57,175 nt of DNA, from positions 1 through 57,175 of the forward strand of contig CABZNM010000004.1 in the NCBI GenBank assembly GCA_902527075.1, written 5' to 3'. A program made the translations under genes and the position numbers. This DNA comes from an uncultured Pelagibacteraceae bacterium. GTDB lineage: Bacteria > Pseudomonadota > Alphaproteobacteria > Pelagibacterales > AG-422-B15. Position 1 is the stretch's first letter. Each line of letters starts with the position of its first letter. Of this stretch, positions 44,232-53,798 are shown one piece after another. The notes under the pieces were generated by a model, which was given only the letters and a program-made list of their open reading frames with translations, made no database searches and was not told where the DNA came from.

Positions 44232-45294
44232 ATAAACTTAATTCATGGTACTGACCAAAATTTGTTGAAATAAGATTATATTGTCTCAAGACCGGCGCAA
44301 ATTGGTCAATTTCTCCTCTAAATTCAATCATTCCATGCACTTTTTCTAAATCAAATTCATTGATGCTATAATTTGAAACCATATCAATCTTTTGAAGTCT
44401 ATTTCTTAATTCAATCCAGTCGCTAATATTTTTTCCCTTATATTGGAACAATATAATTTCTATTTTACTTTGTGTTCTTGTAGATTTAATCCATATATTC
44501 AATATTTCTTTTTCAATTTCTGAAATCATTGTATTGAAAAGAGTTTCATCAATTATATCGATATTTTGGACAAATGTTTTTTGAAAAGTATAAGATTTGT
44601 TATTTATTATAAATTTCACAATGATATCCATAGTAAGTTCATTTTCAGAAATATTTCTAATCTCAGACCATATAAGTACTTCATTTTTTTCATTTGATAC
44701 TGAAATATCTACATATGAAGACTCCATAAAATCTGAAATATTATTTTGAGCATTGAATTCTTCAACTAATTGAATTTTAGTAAATATTTTGTTTTCAATG
44801 CTATGTACACTCTTCCATCCTGTTTTCCAAATATTTGAGAATATGAAAAATTGATCGCTATCTTTAAATCCAATTGTAATTGGTAATTTCCTGAGTACTA
44901 CATCTGAAAATATTAGTGAATTTGATGTATAGAATTCTCTGACTCTGTATGGGTTGAAATATATTCTAAATATACCTTCATATGTATCTGAGGATATTTT
45001 TTCACTTTCAACCTCAATACTTTCTATCAAGTTCGAAATAGTAATATCTTCTATACTTAATCTTTTAAATTCTTCTTCTCCTAGAAGATTTCTACTGATT
45101 TGATTGAATCCATTTCTTTTAGCTATTTCAATTGCACTATTTCTGACATCTGAGGCAGTATTGTAATTAATTATTACCTTGATATCTTGAGCGTTGTAAA
45201 AACTTTTAGAATCAGGAAAAGTAGTTGATGGTAAAATTAATAAAGTATTTATTAACAAAAATAAATATAGTTTATTGTAATTAGCTTTTATCAT
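44224..45294 (-). CDS. DUF2066 family exported protein
   Basis: A 356-residue protein with an N-terminal signal peptide (YLFLLINTLLILPSTTFP) and the DUF2066 layout: ARNGFNQISRNLLGEEEFKRL-like region near residue 60-80, then VESEKISSDTYEGIFRIYFNPYRVREF, and a C-terminal domain judged beta-rich. Its usual neighbours purM and hdaA are here. Function unknown. Its start lies only 16 bp from the divergent purM start, so at least one promoter must overlap coding sequence. Confidence 0.78.
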   Translation of the reverse strand: MIKANYNKLYLFLLINTLLILPSTTFPDSKSFYNAQDIKVIINYNTASDVRNSAIEIAKRNGFNQISRNLLGEEEFKRLSIEDITISNLIESIEVESEKISSDTYEGIFRIYFNPYRVREFYTSNSLIFSDVVLRKLPITIGFKDSDQFFIFSNIWKTGWKSVHSIENKIFTKIQLVEEFNAQNNISDFMESSYVDISVSNEKNEVLIWSEIRNISENELTMDIIVKFIINNKSYTFQKTFVQNIDIIDETLFNTMISEIEKEILNIWIKSTRTQSKIEIILFQYKGKNISDWIELRNRLQKIDMVSNYSINEFDLEKVHGMIEFRGEIDQFAPVLRQYNLISTNFGQYHELSLYD

Positions 45295-45310
45295 TATATA
45301 AATTAATAAG

Positions 45311-46354
45311 ATGAAGAAAATCTCATACTCTAGTTCTGGTGTAAGTATAGATAAAGGTAATAAGTTTGTATCTCAAATTAAAAAATTAATACAAAATGAT
45401 AAAGAATTAAAAAAATCAAATATTGGAGGATTCTCTGGACAATTTATTCTAGACACAAGAATTAAAAATCCAGTGCTCGTCGGTGCTACTGATGGAGTTG
45501 GTACAAAAATAGAAATTGCCAATATGATGAATAACCATAGAACTATAGGCGTTGATTTAGTAGCTATGTGTGTCAATGATTTAATTGTAGATCAAGCTAA
45601 GCCTCTTTTTTTTCTTGATTACATCTCAACTGGAAAACTTAATATTTCAAAAGGAACTCAGATAATTAAAGGTATTATTGACGGTTGTAAGGAGTCAGGT
45701 TGTTCACTTCTAGGAGGTGAAACAGCTGAACACCCAGGTATTGAGTCAAAGGATAATTATGATCTTGCAGGTTTTTGTGTTGGCGTCAAAAGTGGCGAAA
45801 ACAAAAAACGTGTAAAATTAAAAGATGGCGATCTTATTATTGGCATACATTCATCAGGCTTACACTCAAATGGATTTTCTTTGGTAAGAAAAATAATAAA
45901 AGATAATAAAATAAAACTTAATAAAAAACTTTATAAGAACAAAACTATTGGAAATCTATTAATTGAACCTACAAAAATTTACGTTAAACCTATTTTAGAT
46001 TTATTTACTAAAAATATCATCAAATCTTGTTCCCATATAACTGGAGGAGGTATAACTGAAAATCTTCCAAGGTCGTTAACTAAAAACGTTCAAGCTCAAA
46101 TAGATTTAGGTGTTTGGAATGTACCAGAAATTTTTAAATGGATACATAGTTATGGGGTAACACAATCAGAAATGCTTCGTACTTTTAATTGTGGTTTTGG
46201 CATGATTGTCATTTTAGAAAGTTCTAAACTTAAGTCTTTTGATAAAACTTTGAAAAAATATAAATTAAAGTACTGTAATATTGGTAAACTAATCCGTTCA
46301 AATAATTGTATTAAGAAAATTAAATTTAAAAACAAATTAAATTTTGATGACTAA
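45311..46354 (+). CDS. purM: Phosphoribosylformylglycinamidine cyclo-ligase (AIR synthase)
   Basis: A 347-residue enzyme of purine synthesis closing the imidazole ring. Motifs: YSSSGVSIDKGNKF at the start, LVGATDGVGTKIEIA, GVDLVAMCVNDLIVDQAKPLFFLDYIS, GCSLLGGETAEHPG, GIHSSGLHSNGFSLVRK and HITGGGITENLPR. Full length. No ribosome-binding site is clear; TATATA ends 10 nt before the ATG. purN overlaps its end by 8 nt. Confidence 0.96.
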   Translation: MKKISYSSSGVSIDKGNKFVSQIKKLIQNDKELKKSNIGGFSGQFILDTRIKNPVLVGATDGVGTKIEIANMMNNHRTIGVDLVAMCVNDLIVDQAKPLFFLDYISTGKLNISKGTQIIKGIIDGCKESGCSLLGGETAEHPGIESKDNYDLAGFCVGVKSGENKKRVKLKDGDLIIGIHSSGLHSNGFSLVRKIIKDNKIKLNKKLYKNKTIGNLLIEPTKIYVKPILDLFTKNIIKSCSHITGGGITENLPRSLTKNVQAQIDLGVWNVPEIFKWIHSYGVTQSEMLRTFNCGFGMIVILESSKLKSFDKTLKKYKLKYCNIGKLIRSNNCIKKIKFKNKLNFDD

Positions 46355-46919
46355 ACAACCCATCGGTGTCTTTATTTCTGGACGTGGAACAAATCTTCAA
46401 TCAATAATAAATGCCAGTAAAAATGAAAATTTCCCATGTACAATTAAAATTGTTTTTTCAGACAATCATAATGCTGAAGGAATTAATTTAGCGAAGGAAA
46501 GTGGTATTGATACGTTCTCTTTAGAGATTAAAGATTTTAAAAATAAAATAGAATTTGAAGAACAAATTTTAAAATTAATTAAACCATATGATTTAAGATT
46601 AATTTGTTTAGCTGGATTTATGAAAATTTTATCAAGTGAATTTATTGAACATTATCCAAATAAAATATTAAATATACACCCTTCTTTATTGCCTAAATAT
46701 AAAGGACTTAATACTCACAAGCGTGTACTAGAAAATAATGATGGTATAACCGGTTGTACTGTTCATTATGTAAATCATGAACTTGATGGTGGTGAAATAA
46801 TTATTCAAAAAACTACAAAAGTTGATGCCACAGACACAGTCACAACACTAGCTGATAAAGTTTTAAAGCAGGAAAATTTGATTTATCCTGAAGCAATTAA
46901 GATAGTTCTTAGGAAATGA
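46347..46919 (+). CDS. purN: Phosphoribosylglycinamide formyltransferase
   Basis: A 190-residue folate-dependent transformylase of purine synthesis. [11 protein letters not shown] binds phosphate; LAGFMKIL and [16 protein letters not shown] contain the catalytic Asn-His; [17 protein letters not shown] holds the catalytic Asp. The ATG at 46347 is preferred to a TTG one codon earlier. It is coupled to purM and its last 11 nt overlap the end of convergent ndk. Confidence 0.95.
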   Translation: MTKQPIGVFISGRGTNLQSIINASKNENFPCTIKIVFSDNHNAEGINLAKESGIDTFSLEIKDFKNKIEFEEQILKLIKPYDLRLICLAGFMKILSSEFIEHYPNKILNIHPSLLPKYKGLNTHKRVLENNDGITGCTVHYVNHELDGGEIIIQKTTKVDATDTVTTLADKVLKQENLIYPEAIKIVLRK

Positions 46920-47331
46920 TATCTTCTTTAGAAAAGAAATGATTAATTTCAATGATAGCGTTTTCTGCACTATCTGATCCATGTACAGAGTTTTTCTCCA
47001 ATGAAAGTGCATATTTTTTTCTAATCGTTCCATCAGCAGCTTCTTCAGGGTTAGTTGCTCCCATAACATCTCTATTATTCTGTACGGCATTTTCACCTTC
47101 TAAAACTTGAACTACAATTGGTCCTGAGCACATAAAGTCACATAAGCTCTGAAAAAATGGCTTGTCTTTATGAATCCCATAGAACTGAGCAGCTTTCTCT
47201 TGGTTGAGCTTTATTCTTTTTGAGGCAACAATTCTTAGACCCGCTGATTCAAGCATTGCGGTAATTTCACCAATTTTATTTCTTTCAACAGCATCAGGTT
47301 TTATAATGGAAAAAGTTCTCTCTCTTGCCAT
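46909..47331 (-). CDS. ndk: Nucleoside diphosphate kinase
   Basis: A 140-residue NDK balancing nucleoside triphosphate pools. [14 protein letters not shown] opens the protein, [10 protein letters not shown] follows, [20 protein letters not shown] is the nucleotide-binding stretch and the phosphorylated His lies in [11 protein letters not shown]. The ATG overlaps the pepA stop by 1 nt, giving a pepA-ndk unit. The holC gene often found between pepA and ndk is absent. Confidence 0.95.
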   Translation of the reverse strand: MARERTFSIIKPDAVERNKIGEITAMLESAGLRIVASKRIKLNQEKAAQFYGIHKDKPFFQSLCDFMCSGPIVVQVLEGENAVQNNRDVMGATNPEEAADGTIRKKYALSLEKNSVHGSDSAENAIIEINHFFSKEDIIS

Positions 47332-48845
47332 TATTTTCCTTCATAATACTTATAAACAAATCTATTTAATAGCTTAACTCCAAAAGCAGTAGCGCCTTTA
47401 GGTGACGTTGGCAAGGTTTGTTTTGTCCAAGTAGTACCAGCAATATCTAAATGCGCCCATGGAACCTTATTTACAAATCTTTGCAAGAATTGAGCAGCAG
47501 TAATTGATCCAGCGCCTCTTCCAAAAGATATGTTTTGCATATCGGCAATAGGTGAATTTATCATTTTGTCAAAATTTTTATGAAGTGGAAATCTCCATAG
47601 TTTTTCGTCTTCAATTTTGCCCGCATCTTCAAGTTGCCTACTTAATTTATCATTATTTGAAAATAAACCTGCATATTCATTACCAAGTGCAATTACTATT
47701 GCGCCGGTTAAAGTAGCTAAATTTACCATAAATTCAGGTTTATATTGCTCTTGAGTATAGTAAAGAGCATCTGCTAAAACTAGTCTTCCTTCAGCATCAG
47801 TGTTCAAAACTTCAATAGTTTGCCCTGAGTATGACTTAATCACATCACTAGGCCTAGTAGCCATGTTACCAATGTGATTTTCCACAAGACCAACTACCCC
47901 AACTGCATTTACTTTGGCTTTTCTCAAAGCTAGTGTTTTCATTAAACCAACTACTACGCCAGAACCGCCCATGTCATATTTCATTTCTTCCATTCCACCT
48001 GAAGGCTTAAGAGATACGCCTCCAGTATCAAATGATACTCCTTTACCAATGAATGCTACTGGTTTTTTCTTTTTATTTTTATGCCCTTTCCACTCCATTA
48101 TGGCTAACTTCGACTCATGTTCACTTCCTCGTCCAACACTTAAAAGTGATCCCATTCCAAGCTTTGTCATCTCTTTCTCGCCAAGTATTGTCACTTTAAC
48201 TCCGTAATTTTCCAAAGATGAGGCGTTTTTTGCAATTTCTGGTGGTGTCATTACATTTGGTGGCTCAGTAACCAGATTTCTTGTTAAAGTAACTCCCTCA
48301 AATATTGCATTAACATTTACGAAGTTTTTTTCTAATCGAGCATGACTTGATGATGAAACTTTGAACTTAGGTGACTTAGTTGATTTATTTTTTTTAGTAT
48401 TTTTCTTTTTGTATTTATCAAATTTGTATGATGCTAAAGAGAAACCCACTAATAACTCTGTTATTGAATTCATGAAACTAATTTTCGACGATACAACTCC
48501 ATCAGGGTAAAGAATAACTTTATTTTCTTTATAAAAAGATAATAAAGAAAATATATGCCCACCTAAAATTTGAAAATCTCTTATTTGATATTCTTTAAAT
48601 TTTTTTAATTTAAAAACATAGATTTTTGATAATTTTAAATTTTGAGGTTGATGTATAGTTACGTAGTCAAAGTTTTGCGAGTTTCTAAGTTTGAATGACT
48701 CGTCAGCACTAATAATTGATGAGATATATTTTTTAGAAAGTTGATCTAACTTTTTACCAAAACCAAGTAACTTACAGTTCTGATCACAAAAAATAACTCC
48801 AATATGATCTTTTTCTTGTCTTAAAATATTGAATTGTATGTCCAT
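47331..48845 (-). CDS. pepA: Leucyl (cytosol) aminopeptidase
   Basis: A 504-residue M17 dizinc aminopeptidase. The C-terminal catalytic domain has [32 protein letters not shown] and the signature [14 protein letters not shown], then [13 protein letters not shown] and [10 protein letters not shown]. The N-terminal domain (about 1-170) is divergent and Lys-rich near 140-160. Some PepA proteins also bind DNA. AAAGG lies upstream of the start. It diverges from lptF across 40 bp. Confidence 0.94.
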   Translation of the reverse strand: MDIQFNILRQEKDHIGVIFCDQNCKLLGFGKKLDQLSKKYISSIISADESFKLRNSQNFDYVTIHQPQNLKLSKIYVFKLKKFKEYQIRDFQILGGHIFSLLSFYKENKVILYPDGVVSSKISFMNSITELLVGFSLASYKFDKYKKKNTKKNKSTKSPKFKVSSSSHARLEKNFVNVNAIFEGVTLTRNLVTEPPNVMTPPEIAKNASSLENYGVKVTILGEKEMTKLGMGSLLSVGRGSEHESKLAIMEWKGHKNKKKKPVAFIGKGVSFDTGGVSLKPSGGMEEMKYDMGGSGVVVGLMKTLALRKAKVNAVGVVGLVENHIGNMATRPSDVIKSYSGQTIEVLNTDAEGRLVLADALYYTQEQYKPEFMVNLATLTGAIVIALGNEYAGLFSNNDKLSRQLEDAGKIEDEKLWRFPLHKNFDKMINSPIADMQNISFGRGAGSITAAQFLQRFVNKVPWAHLDIAGTTWTKQTLPTSPKGATAFGVKLLNRFVYKYYEGK

Positions 48846-48872
48846 ACTTATATACCTTTAGCAAAATATTGA

Positions 48873-48878
48873 TATAAT
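48873..48878 (+). promoter_or_regulatory. -10 box of the lptFGD operon
   Basis: A perfect TATAAT ends 7 nt before the lptF ATG at 48886, and there is no Shine-Dalgarno sequence. The -35 region is weak. Transcription would start at or next to the start codon. Confidence 0.45.
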
Positions 48879-48885
48879 TGAAAAA

Positions 48886-50010
48886 ATGTCGAGATTTAGC
48901 ATATATTTAATCAAAGAAATATTACTTATTTTTTTTCTCCTTGTCACTCTTCTTACTGGAATACTGTGGTTAGGTCAAGGGCTTAGGCACATTGATCTTT
49001 TGACCAATGATAACATTTCATTAATTTCCTATCTCTCATACGTAGTCATGCTAATACCTAAAATTACAACTTTAACAATACCAATATCATTATTCCTAAC
49101 TGTTTTGGTATGTTTAAATAGAGTAAGAACTGACAGTGAACTACTAATCTTATGGTCATCAGGAGTATCAAATACAAATATTCTATTAAGACCAATTATG
49201 ATAATTTCATTTTCAGTCTTTTTTCTTTACTTATTTATAATAGTTGTAATTACACCCCATTCTCTCAATGAAATAAGACAAAAAATTATTGAAATTAGAT
49301 CCTCAGGAATTAATTCATCAATTTTACAAGAGCGAAAATTCATTTCTCCTACTGACACACTAACAATATTTATTCAAGAGAGAGAGGGCAATGAAATTGA
49401 TAATTTATTAATACATGACATTAAAAGTAAAGATAAACCCCAGACATATATTGCTCAAAAAGGTGAATTTATATCAGATGGAAACGTTAAATTGCTTAGA
49501 TTATTCAATGGAAACATTCAAGTCCTTAATAAATCTGATCAGCGTATTTCAGAAATTGAATTTGATACGTACGATTTAGACCTTTCACCTTATACAAAAG
49601 TAGAATCAAGTCATCGATATCCAGATGAATTGTTCACTAGTGAAATTTACAATAATCTAAAAGGAAAATCTCTAAGGGATTTAAATGACTATGAAAGAGA
49701 ACAATTTGCAGAAATTAATAATCGGATAATTTCACCATTATATCTTTTTTGTTTATCCATTCTGCCTCTATTAGGTCTTAATTATTTAAAATCTCCAAAT
49801 TCAAATTCAATTATTCCTATTTCAATAATTTCATTTACGGCTCTACTAATTAAAATTCTTGAAATCTCAATGTCAAATTTATTAATTGATAATAATTACT
49901 TAGTGTATCTAAGCTATCTTTTGCCATTAGTTATTTTGTTTTTCTTTATAACCATAATTATTTCAGATGACCCTTTTTCAATCCTTCGTAAATATGTTCT
50001 CAAAAATTAA
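48886..50010 (+). CDS. lptF: Lipopolysaccharide export permease LptF
   Basis: A 374-residue inner-membrane subunit of the LptB2FG transporter that extracts lipopolysaccharide. Helices lie near residues 9-31, 48-75, 100-122, 275-300, 305-325 and 335-360. Between the third and fourth lies the periplasmic jellyroll (EIRSSGINSSILQERKFISPTDTLTIFIQERE...). The second-helix region PKITTLTIPISLFLTVLVCLNRVRTDSELLILWSSG is characteristic. First gene of lptF-lptG-lptD-surA-rsmA. Confidence 0.9.
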   Translation: MSRFSIYLIKEILLIFFLLVTLLTGILWLGQGLRHIDLLTNDNISLISYLSYVVMLIPKITTLTIPISLFLTVLVCLNRVRTDSELLILWSSGVSNTNILLRPIMIISFSVFFLYLFIIVVITPHSLNEIRQKIIEIRSSGINSSILQERKFISPTDTLTIFIQEREGNEIDNLLIHDIKSKDKPQTYIAQKGEFISDGNVKLLRLFNGNIQVLNKSDQRISEIEFDTYDLDLSPYTKVESSHRYPDELFTSEIYNNLKGKSLRDLNDYEREQFAEINNRIISPLYLFCLSILPLLGLNYLKSPNSNSIIPISIISFTALLIKILEISMSNLLIDNNYLVYLSYLLPLVILFFFITIIISDDPFSILRKYVLKN

Positions 50011-51103
50011 TATATACCTGGCAAGGCATTTCTTTATTTCTTTCATAATAGTTTTTCTTGTTTTTGCTGCTTTGCTGATTGTTGGAGACTTCGTTGAGCA
50101 GTTTCGAAAATCAACTGGTAAAGATGTTCCAATGAAAATTATCTTTCAATTGGCGATCTTTAACTTTTTCAGCTTAATTGAATTTATAATTCCAATTGTT
50201 ACTTTTTTTGCCGCATTACTTACTTATTTATTATTGATAAAAAATTCAGAATTTTTAATAATTGAGTCAGTTGGACTATCTAATATAAGAATTCTTATTC
50301 CTGGAATAATAGTTTACTTTGTAGTCGGGATTTTTTTTGTAACTATTGTAAACCCTCTCTCCGCAGTATTTTACGATCGTTATACAGAACTAGAATATAA
50401 GTATATTGCAAAATCAGATAAATTTGCTTCTATAACTAAAAATGGTATTTGGTTAAAACAATTCAATAATAAAAAAAATATTTCCAGCGTATTATATGCT
50501 CAACAAATTTCTAATAATGGATCAATTTTGTTCAATTTTATGTTACTTGAATATGACCAAAAAGGGGCATTTCAAGGAAGGATTGATGGAAAAAGGGCTA
50601 TTTTAGAAAATGGATTTTGGGAAATGGACAATGTGCAAATATCACCTAATTACGGTCAAGCAAGTTTCAATGCAAAGCATAAATATGCAACAAACATAAA
50701 GCAAAGTGACATAACTAATAGCCTGTCTGCGCCTGATAGCATCTCTATTTGGAAGATGGGAAAATTCATTAATTTTTTAGAAGATCTTGGATATTCAGCA
50801 AAAGAATTTAAATTGTACTATTACAATCTAATAATATTACCATTCTTCATATCTTTTTTAACAATTTTAGCATCGTCTTTAGTTTCTAACTTAAAACAAA
50901 ATAGTAAGATAACTAAAACAATCATTGCTGCATTTGTATTAATTTTTGTTATTTATTTTTTTTCAAATTTACTTGATGCATTAGGCTCGTCATCTCAAGT
51001 AAGTCCTTTAATATCTAAGATTACAACTCCTGTAATTGTATTAATATTTTCGTTCATATTTTTAAGTTATTCTTATTTAAAAAAGAAAAAAATGATTAAA
51101 TGA
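49994..51103 (+). CDS. lptG: Lipopolysaccharide export permease LptG
   Basis: The partner of LptF, 369 residues from the ATG at 49994 (MFSKINIYLARHFFISF, the usual family start); an ATG at 49967 would add nine residues and neither has a ribosome-binding site. Six membrane helices flank the periplasmic domain (GIWLKQFNNKKNISSVLYAQQIS...). IEFIIPIVTFFAALLTYLLLIKNSEFLIIESVGLS is the conserved second-helix and coupling region. It overlaps lptF by 17 nt and lptD by 4 nt (ATGA). Confidence 0.9.
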   Translation: MFSKINIYLARHFFISFIIVFLVFAALLIVGDFVEQFRKSTGKDVPMKIIFQLAIFNFFSLIEFIIPIVTFFAALLTYLLLIKNSEFLIIESVGLSNIRILIPGIIVYFVVGIFFVTIVNPLSAVFYDRYTELEYKYIAKSDKFASITKNGIWLKQFNNKKNISSVLYAQQISNNGSILFNFMLLEYDQKGAFQGRIDGKRAILENGFWEMDNVQISPNYGQASFNAKHKYATNIKQSDITNSLSAPDSISIWKMGKFINFLEDLGYSAKEFKLYYYNLIILPFFISFLTILASSLVSNLKQNSKITKTIIAAFVLIFVIYFFSNLLDALGSSSQVSPLISKITTPVIVLIFSFIFLSYSYLKKKKMIK

Positions 51104-53190
51104 TTAAGATATATCTTAAATTATTATTTTTTCTTTACGCAGGTTTATTTTTATTTATCTTTTTGCTTGGGAAAAACACCTTCGCAGAGCAAGCTGCTAC
51201 TATAATCGCTGATGAGATTAGATCAAATAATAAGACTGATACTGTTGATGCAAAAGGTAATGTAGTGATTTTAAACCATGATGGCACTAAAATTAAAGCT
51301 GATGAAATTACTTATGAAAAACAAAAATCAAAAATTGAAGCAAGGGGCGATGTCATAATCAATGATCTCGAAGGAGCTACTTATTTTCTTGACGATGCAA
51401 TAACATTTGATGGTTTAAATTACTTTAAGGGTAATAATGTCAAAACTAGATTATTTGATGGCTCACGTATAGTGAGTAAAAATGTGTCAAAAAAAGACAG
51501 CCTTATTCTTCTAAACGATGCCGAATACACCCCCTGTAAAGAAAATAATTACCTAATTAAGAATTGTCCAGCATGGAAACTTAAGGCTAAAAAGATTTAC
51601 CAAGACTCTGAAACTAAAACTATACATTATGATCACGCAAGATTATACATGTTCAACATACCGTTTATATACTTGCCATATTTTTCTCATCCAGACCCGT
51701 CTGTAAATAAAAGATCTGGTTTTCTTGTGCCAAAAATTGAAACTGACAATAACTTAGGTGAAAAATTTAGTATTCCATATTTTTTTAATATTTCTGGTAA
51801 CAAAGACGTAACTTTTACACCAAATTTTCAGTCAAAGGCCAATAATTTTTATTCAATAAATTATAGAGAGCTCAATAATTTTGGAAGATTTAATATTGAT
51901 GGAAGTATAGATGATAATGATGACAATGGGGGTACCAAAAGTCATATTTTTATCAACGCAGAAATTGATAATCCTTATGGAGATTTGGATATAGCTATTA
52001 AATCAAGTAATAATGATACATACTTGAGAAAAAATAAAATAAACCAGCTTACCGTACATGAGTCAGGAATAAATTTTAGTAGATCAAATAAAGATAATTA
52101 TTTAAATATTATTACGTCATCATACAAACACCTAACAATACAGAATACAAATCAATGGGAGCATATTTATCCAAAGATTCAATATAATTTTGATAATATT
52201 ACACTTGGAACATATGAAGGGAGATTTTCATTAAAAAATAATTTTTCTTACCAGAAAAATTTAAACAAGTCATATACTTCTTTAGCATCATCTCAAATTA
52301 ATTGGTTTAATAGAAATATAGAAAAAGAATTTGGATTGCTGTTTGACAATGAAGCAACTTTAAGGATTGTATCGATTTCAAATGACTATAAAGATAAAAA
52401 AGACACCGAGAATTTTAGATTCTTTCCGCAAATTTCAAGTAAAATTTCTTTTCCAACGTTTAGGGCATCAAGTAATTCAAATGAAACACTGACGCCAATT
52501 ATTATGCCGATTATTGCCCCTTATAATAATTATACAGATCATAAAAATATCACAAATAGTAACCTTTTTTCAACAAACCGCGCTTCCTCAATAACTGAGT
52601 CTGAAAGCGGACCGAGAGTCAATTATGGTGTTGAATGGTTTAAAGCAAATAAAAATATTTTTGATATAAAGGTTACCGCTGGTCAAAGCCTAAAATTTAA
52701 TAAAGAAAAGAGTGATACTAACGATGAGCTATCAGATTTTTATATTACATCAAATATCACATTCAATGAAAATCAATATTTTAACAACTCACTAATTATT
52801 GATAAAGATAACCATGACATTAAGACAAATAATGTAAATTTACTTTTAGGAATAAACAAATTTACTCTTGGAATTGACTATGATTATAACTCTGGAAAAT
52901 ATTTTACAGCTAGTGAGCAGATACGTGTAGGTAGTGAATTTGAATTTGCAAATAATTTTAAATTTAAATTAAATGGTGCAAAAAATATTGATACAAATAA
53001 CAATATTGGCTATCAATATGGTCTATTATACGAAAATGACTGTATAGGAATTGATCTCAATTATTATAGAGATTTAGCAAAAGATAGAGATGTAGCTCAG
53101 AGCTATGGATATAGCTTTACAATTGTTTTAAAGCCTTTCGGTAGTACGAAGCAATACGGAAATTACAAAGTATTTGGACCTAAATTATGA
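51100..53190 (+). CDS. lptD: LPS-assembly outer-membrane protein LptD
   Basis: A 696-residue outer-membrane translocon. After a signal peptide (residues 5-26) the LptA-like OstA domain runs to about residue 125 (AATIIADEIRSNNKTDTVDAKGNVVILNHDGTKIKADEITYE). Next come the barrel start PFIYLPYFSHPDPSVNKRSGFLVPKI and a long strand-rich barrel ending NYKVFGPKL. Cysteines near YTPCKENN and KNCPAW plus one near the C-terminus could form the structural disulfides. With LptFG it shows that the cell makes an outer membrane with lipopolysaccharide. Confidence 0.92.
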   Translation: MIKIYLKLLFFLYAGLFLFIFLLGKNTFAEQAATIIADEIRSNNKTDTVDAKGNVVILNHDGTKIKADEITYEKQKSKIEARGDVIINDLEGATYFLDDAITFDGLNYFKGNNVKTRLFDGSRIVSKNVSKKDSLILLNDAEYTPCKENNYLIKNCPAWKLKAKKIYQDSETKTIHYDHARLYMFNIPFIYLPYFSHPDPSVNKRSGFLVPKIETDNNLGEKFSIPYFFNISGNKDVTFTPNFQSKANNFYSINYRELNNFGRFNIDGSIDDNDDNGGTKSHIFINAEIDNPYGDLDIAIKSSNNDTYLRKNKINQLTVHESGINFSRSNKDNYLNIITSSYKHLTIQNTNQWEHIYPKIQYNFDNITLGTYEGRFSLKNNFSYQKNLNKSYTSLASSQINWFNRNIEKEFGLLFDNEATLRIVSISNDYKDKKDTENFRFFPQISSKISFPTFRASSNSNETLTPIIMPIIAPYNNYTDHKNITNSNLFSTNRASSITESESGPRVNYGVEWFKANKNIFDIKVTAGQSLKFNKEKSDTNDELSDFYITSNITFNENQYFNNSLIIDKDNHDIKTNNVNLLLGINKFTLGIDYDYNSGKYFTASEQIRVGSEFEFANNFKFKLNGAKNIDTNNNIGYQYGLLYENDCIGIDLNYYRDLAKDRDVAQSYGYSFTIVLKPFGSTKQYGNYKVFGPKL

Positions 53191-53798
53191 CATATGTATC
53201 TATTATAAGAACAATTTTTATATTTCTTGCTCTTACAGGCTCTTTTGCTCATAGTAACAATGATAAAACAAATCGTATTGAAGTATTAGTTAATGAAAAT
53301 GTAATTACAAAATATGATATTGTTCAACGTTTAAAAATAAACTCTATTTTAAATCAGGTAGAAATTACTGATATCAATTATAATCAATTATTAAATATTG
53401 TTATTGACGATTTAGTAATAGAAAAATTAAAGATTAAAAAAATAGAAGAATATAATATTAGCTTTAATGAAAATGAATTTATCACACATGAAAAAAGATA
53501 TCTTTTTAATTTAAATTACAGCAAAAAAGAATTAGAAGAATTATTTTATATTAATGACATAAATTACAATCATTTAAATGAATTGCTTGAGATTGATCTG
53601 AAATGGCAGAAGCTTATATATGGTTTATATCTAAGAGTTACCTCAGTCACTGAGCAAGAAATATCTGAATTAATAAGTAAAAATCCAAGTATTGATCAGG
53701 AAACTGCCAATGATCTTATATTGCAAAAACAATTAGATTTAAAAAGTAAAAAACTAATTAAAGACCTGAGAGATGAGGCAACTATTGAATATAAATAA
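53187..53798 (+). CDS. surA: Reduced SurA-like periplasmic chaperone without PPIase domains
   Basis: A 203-residue protein in the surA position. It has a signal peptide (residues 8-23), a SurA N-terminal domain (RIEVLVNENVITKYDIVQRLKINSIL ... VIDDLVIEKLKIKKIEEYNI) and continues with helices to SVTEQEISELISK. It then goes straight to a SurA-like C-terminal helix (LQKQLDLKSKKLIKDLRDEATIEY). Both parvulin domains of the usual 400-plus-residue protein are missing. In known SurA the N and C parts carry the chaperone activity for outer-membrane proteins, so function may be kept. It overlaps lptD by 4 nt and rsmA by 26 nt; pdxA, usually next, is absent. Confidence 0.8.
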   Translation: MTYVSIIRTIFIFLALTGSFAHSNNDKTNRIEVLVNENVITKYDIVQRLKINSILNQVEITDINYNQLLNIVIDDLVIEKLKIKKIEEYNISFNENEFITHEKRYLFNLNYSKKELEELFYINDINYNHLNELLEIDLKWQKLIYGLYLRVTSVTEQEISELISKNPSIDQETANDLILQKQLDLKSKKLIKDLRDEATIEYK

